Assembly (NCBI GenBank): GCA_020440465.1
Contig: JAGROB010000019.1
Coordinates: 1-39,235 of the forward strand
Direction: 5' to 3'
DNA: 39,235 nt
From: Chlamydiia bacterium
GTDB lineage: Bacteria > Chlamydiota > Chlamydiia > Chlamydiales > Parachlamydiaceae
Shown piece by piece: positions 31,180 through 38,397 of the stretch; position 1 is the stretch's first letter, and every line of letters starts with the position of its first letter. Below the pieces are notes generated by a model. The model made no database searches, was not told the DNA's origin, and saw only the letters and a list, made by a program, of their open reading frames with translations. Made by a program: the position numbers and the translations under genes.

Positions 31180-32632
31180 AATCGTTCTTCAAGAGGCGCT
31201 TAAAATCCAAGAGGGTGCGGGAAAAGCGGGGGTTGAAAGGCAGCGACGCTTAAACCGGATGATTGCAAGGGAGCGAATTGCCTATCTTTTGGACGACCCG
31301 AAAGATTTTTTTGAAATCGGTCTTTGGGCAGCCTGGAAGATGTATCCCGAATGGGGAGAGCTTCCGGCGGCGGGGGTGATTGTCGGTATCGGGAAAGTCT
31401 CAAAAAGAGACGTGATGATCATTGCCAATGATGCCACGGTCAAGGCGGGCGCGTTTTTTCCCCAGTCGACGAAAAAAGTGTTAAGAGCACAAAAGATTGC
31501 CGAAAACTGCCGCTTGCCGATCCTTTATCTTGTGGACTCCTCCGGCGTTTTTTTACCCCTTCAGGATGAAATTTTTCCCGACGAGGACGACTTTGGGCGT
31601 ATTTTTCGAAATAACGCGATTTTGCAAGAGAAAAAGATTCCGCAGATTGCCGCGATCATGGGCAATTGCATCGCAGGGGGCAGTTATTTGCCGGCACTTT
31701 GCGATCAGCTTTTAATGACGGAGGGGAGCGGACTCTATCTTGCAGGGCCTGCCTTAGTGAAAGCAGCGATCGGACAAGTGGTCGATACGGAAGAGCTTGG
31801 CGGGGCTAAAATGCACGCGACCCTTTCCGGTACGGTGGACTTTTTGGAAAAGGATGATCCCGCCTGTCTCGATAAAATTAAAAAGCTTGTCTCCCATTTG
31901 CCGAAAGATCCCTATCCGGAACTTGTCGATCAAAAAGAGACGCCCCCTTTTTCCGTTACGAAAGAGTACGACGCAAGAGACCTTTTGAAGGGGATATTAG
32001 ACGATGGCTCCTTTGACGAGTTTATGAAGGAATATGGCAAGACCCTTGTAACCGGCTACGCCAAGCTTGGGGGGCAGTCGATCGGGGTCGTCGCGAACCA
32101 AAAAATCCGTCAGACCAGCCCCAAAGGGGAAGTTCAAATTGGCGGCGTTATCTATGCGGACAGCGCGGAAAAAGCGGCTCGTTTTGTGGAAGAGTGTGAC
32201 CAGATGAACTTGCCGATCTTGTTTATCCAGGATGTCGTCGGCTTCATGGTGGGCAAAGAAGCGGAAGCGAGCGGCATTATCCGCGCCGGAGCCAAGCTCG
32301 TTCGGGCGGTATCGACCGCTAAAGTCCCGAAGATTACGCTAGTTGTCGGAAACTCCTTCGGAGCCGGCAACTACGCCCTTTGCGGAAAAGCGTACGATCC
32401 CAGCTTTATCTTTGCCTGGCCCGAAGCGAAATTTGCCGTCATGGGAGCGGAGCAGGCGTCGCAGGTATTTGCCTCTGTTAAAAAAGGGGGAAATAGCGAA
32501 GAGGTTAAAAAGAAGTACGAGGAGCAAACCGATATCCGCTACGGAGCCGCAAGGGGGTGGGTCGACGCGATTATCGACCCGAAAAAAACGCGGCAAATTT
32601 TAATGAAAGCAATCAGATGGGTTGCCCGATGA
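31172..32632 (+). CDS. acyl-CoA carboxylase carboxyltransferase (beta) subunit, MCC/GCC-like
   Basis: A 486-residue carboxyltransferase of the methylcrotonyl/geranyl/propionyl-CoA carboxylase group. Two crotonase-fold halves are visible. The N-terminal half has GGSYLPALCDQLLMTEGSGLYLAG and GGAKMHATLSG; the C-terminal half has QDVVGFMVGKEAEASGIIRAG and GNSFGAGNYALCGKAYDPSF, which bind carboxybiotin. It should carboxylate an unsaturated acyl-CoA made by the preceding dehydrogenase. It is not AccD, which carries a zinc ribbon. The partner biotin carboxylase/BCCP subunit is not in the window. Four-base ATGA overlap with AtuA. Confidence 0.9.
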   Translation: MSEIVLQEALKIQEGAGKAGVERQRRLNRMIARERIAYLLDDPKDFFEIGLWAAWKMYPEWGELPAAGVIVGIGKVSKRDVMIIANDATVKAGAFFPQSTKKVLRAQKIAENCRLPILYLVDSSGVFLPLQDEIFPDEDDFGRIFRNNAILQEKKIPQIAAIMGNCIAGGSYLPALCDQLLMTEGSGLYLAGPALVKAAIGQVVDTEELGGAKMHATLSGTVDFLEKDDPACLDKIKKLVSHLPKDPYPELVDQKETPPFSVTKEYDARDLLKGILDDGSFDEFMKEYGKTLVTGYAKLGGQSIGVVANQKIRQTSPKGEVQIGGVIYADSAEKAARFVEECDQMNLPILFIQDVVGFMVGKEAEASGIIRAGAKLVRAVSTAKVPKITLVVGNSFGAGNYALCGKAYDPSFIFAWPEAKFAVMGAEQASQVFASVKKGGNSEEVKKKYEEQTDIRYGAARGWVDAIIDPKKTRQILMKAIRWVAR

Positions 32633-33894
32633 AGATCGCAAACGGCGGGGGATTTTGGGGCGATGAGATCGAAGCAAGTTTTAGGTTGGTTTCCCACACG
32701 CCCGATCTCGATTACCTGACGTTGGATTATCTGGCCGAGCTTTCGATGGCGATTATGGCGATCCAAAAAGCAAAAGATCCTTCAAAAGGGTACGCTGAGG
32801 ACTTTTTAAAGGTTTTAAAGACTTTAAAACCGCTTTGGGACAAGGGACTAAAGTTTAAAATTGTCACCAATGCCGGGGGACTTAATCCGGAAGGATTAAA
32901 AACGGAGATCGAAAAGCTTTTTCCCGAAAAAAAAGTCGTCGCTTTGTCGGGGGACGATGTGACCCAAACGCTTTTAAAAGACCCTGAAAACGCCCTTTAT
33001 AAAAATTTAGACAACGGCAAGTCGCTTACAACGATAAAAGATGAGCTTGTAACGGCCAACGCTTATCTGGGAGCCGACAAGATTGCCAAAGCGCTTCAAG
33101 AGGGGGCTCAGATTGTGGTGACGGGCAGAATCGCAGACCCCAGCCTGGTGGTGGGTGCGGCAATAGCTCATTTCGGATGGAATCTAAACGACTACGATAA
33201 AATCGCTCAGGCGACAGTGGCAGGCCATTTAATCGAGTGCGGCGCTCAGGTAACGGGAGGAATTTCGGGGCTCTGGGATAAAATTAAAGAGCCGGAAAAC
33301 CTGGGTTTTCCCTTGATTGATATGAAAGAAGACGGCTCTTTCATCGTGACAAAGCCCAACGATCTTCCCGGGTTTGTCACCCCATTTACCGTAAAAGAGC
33401 AGCTACTTTATGAAATCGGCAATCCGGGGGAGTATAAGAGTCCCGATGCCATCGTCTCCTTTTTGTCTTTAGAGCTTGAAGACAAAGGGGATAATCGGGT
33501 TCAGGTGACGGGAGCTAAGGGAAATCCTCCCCCCAACACTTACAAAGTAAGCGCCGTTTTTAAGGCAGGGTACAAAGCAGAGGGAACGCTATTGTTTTCG
33601 GGAGAGGACGCTCAAGCTAAAGCGCGAGACGGGGCCGAGATGATTTTAAAACGAGCGCCCGTTCAAGAGTCTTTAATTGAAACGTTTGGGGAGCGACAAG
33701 AGTGTCTGCTTCGGCTTGCGGCCGCAGATTTGAAACAAGAAAATATGGAAAGATTCGCCCGCTCTTTTGCGCCCCTTGTCACGCAGGGACCCCCCGGGAC
33801 GTCGGGATATACGGGGGGACGGCCGAAAGTGCGCCCGAGATTCGGTTTTTGGCCCTGCTTAATCGACAGGAGATTTATCGATGCCGAAGGTTAA
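32629..33894 (+). CDS. acyclic terpene utilisation AtuA-like protein (DUF1446), main domain
   Basis: A 421-residue AtuA/DUF1446 protein. It begins MKIANGGGFWGDEIEASFRL and shows LDYLTLDYLAELSMAIM, KFKIVTNAGGLNPEG, VTGRIADPSLVVGAA and GHLIECGAQVTGG, which are conserved in the family. AtuA is needed for growth on citronellol and geraniol in Pseudomonas, but its reaction is not established. The start is taken from the ATGA overlap with the carboxylase gene; a GTG at 32557 would extend it. In longer AtuA proteins a small C-terminal domain follows; here that is the next gene, overlapping by 14 bases. Confidence 0.85.
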   Translation: MKIANGGGFWGDEIEASFRLVSHTPDLDYLTLDYLAELSMAIMAIQKAKDPSKGYAEDFLKVLKTLKPLWDKGLKFKIVTNAGGLNPEGLKTEIEKLFPEKKVVALSGDDVTQTLLKDPENALYKNLDNGKSLTTIKDELVTANAYLGADKIAKALQEGAQIVVTGRIADPSLVVGAAIAHFGWNLNDYDKIAQATVAGHLIECGAQVTGGISGLWDKIKEPENLGFPLIDMKEDGSFIVTKPNDLPGFVTPFTVKEQLLYEIGNPGEYKSPDAIVSFLSLELEDKGDNRVQVTGAKGNPPPNTYKVSAVFKAGYKAEGTLLFSGEDAQAKARDGAEMILKRAPVQESLIETFGERQECLLRLAAADLKQENMERFARSFAPLVTQGPPGTSGYTGGRPKVRPRFGFWPCLIDRRFIDAEG

Positions 33895-34183
33895 GGATTT
33901 TGGGTACGCCCGTTCGGGGGATAAAGGGACAAATGCCAACATCGGCGTGATCGCTTACTCCGAAAGCGATTACGATTACTTAAAGGCTGAGCTGACTAGA
34001 GACGTTGTGAAAGAGTGCTTTGAGCCGTTGGGGGCGAAAACGGTGATACGGTATGAGCTGGACAATCTACTTGCCTTAAACTTCGTGATTTTAGATGTTC
34101 TCGGGGGAGGAGGGGCTTTGTCGCTTCGCTCCGACGCACAAGGGAAGGCATTGGGACAAACCCTTTTAGAAATCGAAATATGA
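33881..34183 (+). CDS. AtuA C-terminal domain protein, stand-alone
   Basis: A 100-residue protein matching the small C-terminal domain of AtuA-type proteins. The hallmark is YARSGDKGTNANIGVIA near the N-terminus, followed by a region with conserved RYELDNLLALNFVI and a glycine-rich LGGGGALSLRSDAQGKALGQ. The 14-base overlap with the main AtuA gene and a four-base ATGA overlap with the crotonase suggest the parts are made together and likely associate. It could be either an ancestral split form or a fission of a fused gene. Confidence 0.8.
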   Translation: MPKVKDFGYARSGDKGTNANIGVIAYSESDYDYLKAELTRDVVKECFEPLGAKTVIRYELDNLLALNFVILDVLGGGGALSLRSDAQGKALGQTLLEIEI

Positions 34184-34884
34184 ACGACAATCGTATTAAA
34201 GAGCTAAAACTTGATCGGCCGGAAAAGTATAACGCTCTAACAGAGGAGATGATCGATCGCTTGTTGAAAGAGATCGAGGCGGTCGATGGCGTCCGTGTGA
34301 TTCTGCTTTACGGCGAGGGGGGCAATTTTTCTTCCGGAGCCGATTTGAAGGGGGATGCGCCAAAAATCTTTGAAAAGCTTGTGAAGCTTTTCTCGGCGAT
34401 GAAATCGAGTCCCAAGATAATCATCGGCTTGGTTGACGGCCACTGCATCGCGGGGGGCTTTGGCCTTTTAGCCGCGGCTGATTTGGCAATCGCAACCCCT
34501 GAGGCGACGTTTCAGCTGCCCGAAACCCGCAGGGGTTTGATCGCCCCCCTTGTTGCGAGTGTCTCGGAGCATATTTTACCGAAACGGATTTTAAAAGAGA
34601 TGGCGCTAACAGGAGAGCCCCTATCGGCCGAAAGGCTTTACAACGTCGGGTTTTTAAATTGCCTTTCGGAAAAAGATCAGCTGCTCGAGTTTGGCTACAA
34701 AATGGCCGAACAGATCTTGCTTGGTGGACCCGAAGCGATCTATCTTACCAAAAGAATGCTCTCCCAAAAAACGACGCCGCTTAAAGAAGCGCTCGATTGG
34801 CAGTTTAAAGCCCTTTCTACCGGAGAGCCGGCCGAAGGGCTCAATGCCTTCAAAGAAAAACGCCCTCCCAACTGGGTGGACTAG
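34180..34884 (+). CDS. enoyl-CoA hydratase/isomerase (crotonase) family protein
   Basis: A 234-residue crotonase-fold enzyme, last in the acyl-CoA operon. The two oxyanion elements are NFSSGADLK (about 49-57) and VDGHCIAGGFGL (about 85-96). Aligned to rat enoyl-CoA hydratase, the E164 equivalent is present (E115 in LPETRRG), but the E144 position is glycine (G95). By analogy with AtuE/LiuC it should hydrate a 3-methylglutaconyl-type CoA, but the missing glutamate leaves isomerase, hydrolase or decarboxylase chemistry open. It is shorter than typical ECH (about 260) at both ends. Confidence 0.88.
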   Translation: MNDNRIKELKLDRPEKYNALTEEMIDRLLKEIEAVDGVRVILLYGEGGNFSSGADLKGDAPKIFEKLVKLFSAMKSSPKIIIGLVDGHCIAGGFGLLAAADLAIATPEATFQLPETRRGLIAPLVASVSEHILPKRILKEMALTGEPLSAERLYNVGFLNCLSEKDQLLEFGYKMAEQILLGGPEAIYLTKRMLSQKTTPLKEALDWQFKALSTGEPAEGLNAFKEKRPPNWVD

Positions 34885-34934
34885 CAAGATCTTTTTAATT
34901 TTTTACGACCGAGCACACCGCTTCATTCCCGCTG

Positions 34935-36242
34935 TTATATAACCCTTGAGGTCATGTAGAGGGGGAAGCGTTTGATGGTTTCTGTGAGCAAAAGATTTTG
35001 CCCGCTTAAAATGACTTTATAGGGAGAGTTGTATTTCTTTTGAAATAGGGAAGCGCTTTTTGCTTTGGCCGTCTTTCCCGCCTTCACCTCGATGGGGATA
35101 GGCAATCCCTTTTCTTCCATTAGGTAATCCACCTTAGCCTGTTTTTCTTTCCAGCTGTATAAGCTTGAAAAGCCGGCAACTAAGAACTCTTGGGCTACAA
35201 AATTTTCGGCAAAATACCCCTTGTAGGATCCATAGGATTGTTTCATGAGAACGTCCGGGGATAACTCGCTTAAGGCGCCTAAAATTCCGACATCAAAAAG
35301 AAGCAGTTTAAAAGCATTTTCCGCGGCATGGGCAGAAAAAGGAAGGGACCCTTCCGTTGTGATCTTGACTTTAAGGATAAGTCCGGCAGCCTCTAACCAA
35401 TCGATCACGTTCGCCAGTTTGCTGTAACGGTTAATGCCCGGTACGGCATCCTTAAAACTAAAGCGGGGTATCGACTTATCCGCATCTCTGGCAAGCTGAT
35501 AGGGTGTCGCTTTCCATAACCGATCTAAGTGCATGGCATTGACTTTGCCTGCGTGCTTGGCCATGTCGGAATTATAGGCAAGAATGAGGGCTTCCTGGAC
35601 TTTTCTGGAAGCTTGAAACGCTTCAAAGAGATCGCTTTGAAGATCTCTAAACGTTTTTACCACCTCCGGCAAGCCGCCCGTAATAAAGTACCATTTAAGT
35701 CTTTCCCAAATATGCTCGTGAATGATTTCCGATAAGGGTTCTTTGGCCTGATGGATCTGTTCAATCGATCTTTGTTCGCCAATCGCTTGAAGAAACTCCA
35801 GAAAGCACATGGGATAAAGGGTTAAAAAATCGACTTTCCCAACAGGAAAGGAGGTTCCGTTGAAATGAATACCCAATAAAGAACCGGCAGAGGCTAAACT
35901 TAGCTCCGGCATCTCTTCCGAAAAATACTTAAGGCTGGTTAAAGCTCTTGGGCAATCCTGAATTTCATCAAAGATGATAAGATCTTTTTGCTTATTGATG
36001 GAAGTATTTAGATGAAAGGAAAGCTCGTCTAAAATTCGTTGAGGATTTAAGTCGCGCTCGAAAATAGTGGCGAGTTTTTTTTCGTTTTCAAAGTTTAAGT
36101 AATGGACTTTTAAGTAGTTTTCTTTGCCGAAGGATTTTAACAGAAAAGTTTTTCCAACTTGTCTGGCTCCCTTTAAGATTAAAGGCTTCCGCTTTTTGTT
36201 ATTTTTCCAGGCGATAAGCTCGCCCATCATCATCCGTTCCAT
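34935..36242 (-). CDS. AAA-type ATPase with DUF4143 domain
   Basis: A 435-residue ATPase of the ATP-binding/DUF4143 family, common and laterally mobile in host-associated bacteria. Walker A is GARQVGKT (about 25-32) and Walker B LIIFDEIQ (D92, E93). A winged-helix-like middle follows, and the C-terminal domain has VDYLMEE...PIPIEVKAGKT, a PD-(D/E)XK nuclease-like arrangement. The ATG at 36242 is chosen because the apparent TTG start at 36278 coincides with a TTGACA -35 element; ATG 36233 is also possible. It stands alone with an elaborate upstream region. Cellular role unknown. Confidence 0.85.
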   Translation of the reverse strand: MERMMMGELIAWKNNKKRKPLILKGARQVGKTFLLKSFGKENYLKVHYLNFENEKKLATIFERDLNPQRILDELSFHLNTSINKQKDLIIFDEIQDCPRALTSLKYFSEEMPELSLASAGSLLGIHFNGTSFPVGKVDFLTLYPMCFLEFLQAIGEQRSIEQIHQAKEPLSEIIHEHIWERLKWYFITGGLPEVVKTFRDLQSDLFEAFQASRKVQEALILAYNSDMAKHAGKVNAMHLDRLWKATPYQLARDADKSIPRFSFKDAVPGINRYSKLANVIDWLEAAGLILKVKITTEGSLPFSAHAAENAFKLLLFDVGILGALSELSPDVLMKQSYGSYKGYFAENFVAQEFLVAGFSSLYSWKEKQAKVDYLMEEKGLPIPIEVKAGKTAKAKSASLFQKKYNSPYKVILSGQNLLLTETIKRFPLYMTSRVI

Positions 36243-36249
36243 ACCCCTA

Positions 36250-36278
36250 AAAGTAACCTTATTCCATAAAAATGTCAA
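36250..36278 (-). promoter_or_regulatory. promoter of the DUF4143 gene
   Basis: Read on the minus strand: perfect TTGACA (36278-36273), a 17-base spacer, and TACTTT (36255-36250), seven bases before the ATG. Transcription would start at about the start codon. The -35 lies inside a pseudo-palindrome. Confidence 0.55.
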
Positions 36279-36332
36279 ATTTGGACATTTTTTACGCCAT
36301 AAAAGTGTTCAAATCGTACATTTTTGTGGAAT
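36261..36332. promoter_or_regulatory. inverted repeats and paired pseudo-palindromes upstream of the DUF4143 gene
   Basis: An outer inverted repeat pairs ATTCCATAAAAATGT (36261-36275) with ACATTTTTGTGGAAT (36318-36332), 14 of 15 matching. Within it are TGTCAAATTTGGACA (36273-36287) and TGTTCAAATCGTACA (36306-36320), which match at 10 of 15 positions and lie 33 bases (about three helical turns) apart. The first covers the -35. This looks like a repressor operator pair; the regulator is unknown. Confidence 0.55.
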
Positions 36333-36369
36333 AAAAAGATAAATACTAGGATAGGCAGGATCGCTTAAT

Positions 36370-36840
36370 TTAATGACATTGGGGCAGAGGGTCGTTAAGC
36401 CCTTTGACAAAGGTGACACGAAGATTTTCATTTCTTCGTTTTTTTTCATACCTTGTGGGTTTGTCTGTTTCGAAAACTCTAGGGGATAGGGGATCTAAAA
36501 GACCGTTTTCAACTCGATTTAGCTTCAAGATTGACTGTCTTTCTTTTTCTGTAAGGGGAGGGGGAGTTTGAGGGATTGGACGCTTTTCGGCGGTTTTAAA
36601 AACATAGTTTGCCAGAATGAGCGTGGAAAAAAATAGAACAGCCAAGGAGCCTATGTAGGGGTAAAAACCAAGAAATTTTTTAACAGGTATGGCGGACTTG
36701 GGAAAAAGGAGAATGCCAAGAGCCACAGAGGAAACCAAGAGTCCAATTTCAGAGGTTTTAAAAGAGCTGCGTTTCTCCGGCAGCGCGGGGGCGCCGGGAC
36801 GGCTTAAGGCTCTGATATTTGGAGGTATAAATCCGGACAT
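36370..36840 (-). CDS. Inc-like bilobed membrane protein
   Basis: A 156-residue protein, not recognised. A Pro/Ser-rich N-terminus (about 1-28) is followed by a hydrophobic lobe (about 30-46), a short basic link with YPY, and a second lobe (about 58-80). The long polar C-terminus is rich in Pro, Lys and Arg (PIPQTPPPLTEKER). There is no cleavable signal. The closely spaced double lobe flanked by polar ends resembles chlamydial Inc proteins, which is inference only. The ATG at 36840 fits a promoter whose -10 ends seven bases upstream; the longer TTG frame starts inside the -35 and is rejected. Confidence 0.65.
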   Translation of the reverse strand: MSGFIPPNIRALSRPGAPALPEKRSSFKTSEIGLLVSSVALGILLFPKSAIPVKKFLGFYPYIGSLAVLFFSTLILANYVFKTAEKRPIPQTPPPLTEKERQSILKLNRVENGLLDPLSPRVFETDKPTRYEKKRRNENLRVTFVKGLNDPLPQCH

Positions 36841-36847
36841 GGCTGAG

Positions 36848-36876
36848 ATTTTAGCACACAAAACGCTTAAAATCAA
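36848..36876 (-). promoter_or_regulatory. sigma70-type promoter for the 36370-36840 gene
   Basis: Read on the minus strand: TTGATT (36876-36871), a 17-base spacer, and TAAAAT (36853-36848), then seven bases to the ATG. It directly follows the thioesterase stop. Predicts a leaderless mRNA. Confidence 0.65.
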
Positions 36877-37287
36877 CTATTTGACAAATATTTTTTGAAG
36901 GTGCTCTTTCAAAGCGTCGGGCAGAGGGATTTTTTCCCCTGTTTTTGTGGAGATCGTAACGTGGACGGTGCGGCAAAGACCCACCATCTCATCCTTGTTG
37001 CGATAGATTTGATACATGAGACTAAAAGAGGTGGTGCCGATATGCTCGCAGCTTAAGTGAATTTCTACTTCTTCACCGACCCGCATCTGTTTGTAATAAT
37101 CGGCCTCCGCATGGACGATCACGAACATAAACCCTTTTTCCATAGCTAGGTGAAAATAGTCGAGATCGCGAGAAAATGACCAGTCTTCCAAAGCGTCATT
37201 CGCAAACCGGAATTGGCGCGCGAAATATAGCCTTTGAGCCATGTCGGTGTCGTGCATACGAACTTTGTTTTTGCTGATAAACTTCAT
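36877..37287 (-). CDS. YbgC/4-hydroxybenzoyl-CoA-type acyl-CoA thioesterase
   Basis: A 136-residue hotdog-fold thioesterase. The catalytic aspartate lies in the N-terminal VRMHDTDMAQRLYFARQFRFAND (family form RxxDTDxxGHVxxxxY), with D13/D15 as candidates. The helix and the strand VIVHAEADYYKQMRVGEEVEI follow the family pattern. It hydrolyses an acyl-CoA or acyl-ACP in the cytosol. The ATG at 37287 with AAGGAA just upstream is preferred over a TTG at 37341. It is divergent from the branched-chain dehydrogenase genes, so it may act on branched acyl-CoA, but the substrate is not evident. Confidence 0.85.
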   Translation of the reverse strand: MKFISKNKVRMHDTDMAQRLYFARQFRFANDALEDWSFSRDLDYFHLAMEKGFMFVIVHAEADYYKQMRVGEEVEIHLSCEHIGTTSFSLMYQIYRNKDEMVGLCRTVHVTISTKTGEKIPLPDALKEHLQKIFVK

Positions 37288-37291
37288 TTCC

Positions 37292-37319
37292 TTGCCTTTA
37301 ACCCTTATTATCTTATAAA
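37292..37319 (+). promoter_or_regulatory. promoter for the branched-chain dehydrogenase genes
   Basis: TTGCCT (37292-37297), a 16-base spacer, and TATAAA (37314-37319). The expected start site falls between two in-frame ATGs (37321 and 37330), which favours 37330 as the translation start. Confidence 0.5.
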
Positions 37320-37329
37320 AATGATATAC

Positions 37330-38397
37330 ATGAATACCCAAATCTTGCAGTTTTTGCCCCCCGACGGGGAACTTTTACGTACACACAAGCCCGATCTTAC
37401 GGATAATCAGATTCTTAAGGCGTACCAAGTTATGTGCCAAACCCGTCATGTCGAAGAAAGAATGTTAACTTTACAACGCCAGGGAGCTATCTCGTTCAGT
37501 ATGAGTGGCTTAGGGGAAGAGGCCGCCATTGTCGGCTCGGCGGCGGCGCTTAACATGGAAGATTGGCTCTATCCGCAGTACCGGGAGACGGGGGCGATTT
37601 TTTGGCGGGGGCTATCAATTCAAGATTACGTCCACCACATGTTCGGAAATGCCATGGATCCTTCGTTGGGACGCCAAATGCCGAATCACTTTGGCTCGAA
37701 AGCACTTAATGTGGTGACTGTCTCTTCCACCGTAGCGGGGCAGATTCCCCACGCGGCGGGGGCAGCGTATGCGATGAAACTGCAAAAAGAGCCCACGTGC
37801 ACATTGACCTATTTCGGCGACGGAGGGACGTCCGAGGGGGATTTTCACGCCGGTTTAAATTTTGCCGCCGTGAGAAAGTGTCCCACGATTTTTTTCTGCC
37901 GCAACAACGGCTGGGCAATCTCGACCCCGATAAAAGACCAGTATGCGGCTGAAGACGTCTTTTCAAAGGGGATCGGCTACGGCATTCACGCGGAAAAAGT
38001 GGACGGAAACGACTTTTTTGCCGTCTACCACGCCACAAAGTCGGCAAGACAAAGAGCGGTCAACGAACACAAGCCCACTTTGATAGAAGCCGTAACTTAC
38101 CGTCTGGGAGCCCATTCCACTTCCGACGATCCGTCGGCATATAGAAGCCAAGAAGATGTCGAAGCGTGGAAAGAAAAATGTCCTATCCTTCGTTTAAGAC
38201 GCTATCTAGAGAAGAGGGGGTTGTGGGACACGAACCAGGATAAAGCGTTTCAGCAAGCTTTAAGACAAGAAACCGACGAGGCAATCCGCGTTGCAAGAGA
38301 TACGCCCCGTCCCCCTCTAGAAAAGATGATTACCGATGTCTTTGAAACCCCCACCGAACGATTGAAAGAGGAGCTAAGCGATTTATGCCGGAAATGA
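37330..38397 (+). CDS. bkdA: branched-chain 2-oxoacid dehydrogenase E1 component, alpha subunit
   Basis: A 355-residue thiamine-diphosphate enzyme subunit that decarboxylates 2-oxo acids from Leu, Ile and Val. The ThDP motif runs from GDG (163-165) to RNNGWAIS (191-198). HFGSKALNVVTVSSTVAGQIPHA (about 120-142) and YRLGAHSTSDDPSAYRS (258-273) closely follow BCKDH E1 alpha, including the region around the phospho-serine of the mammalian enzyme, rather than pyruvate dehydrogenase. ATG 37321 is an alternative start. The overlap with the beta gene indicates coupling. C. trachomatis has alpha and beta fused; here they are separate. Confidence 0.9.
   Translation: MNTQILQFLPPDGELLRTHKPDLTDNQILKAYQVMCQTRHVEERMLTLQRQGAISFSMSGLGEEAAIVGSAAALNMEDWLYPQYRETGAIFWRGLSIQDYVHHMFGNAMDPSLGRQMPNHFGSKALNVVTVSSTVAGQIPHAAGAAYAMKLQKEPTCTLTYFGDGGTSEGDFHAGLNFAAVRKCPTIFFCRNNGWAISTPIKDQYAAEDVFSKGIGYGIHAEKVDGNDFFAVYHATKSARQRAVNEHKPTLIEAVTYRLGAHSTSDDPSAYRSQEDVEAWKEKCPILRLRRYLEKRGLWDTNQDKAFQQALRQETDEAIRVARDTPRPPLEKMITDVFETPTERLKEELSDLCRK

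Noticed and set aside
31172-32632. AccD (acetyl-CoA carboxylase beta)
   Set aside because: No N-terminal zinc ribbon, and both carboxyltransferase halves are in one chain, as in MCC/PCC/GCC.
36243-36278. TTG start for the DUF4143 protein
   Set aside because: The TTG is the first half of a TTGACA -35 element within an operator-like repeat, so it is more likely regulatory DNA than coding.
36841-36876. TTG start for the 36370-36840 protein
   Set aside because: The frame would begin in the -35 hexamer; the ATG at 36840 fits the promoter.
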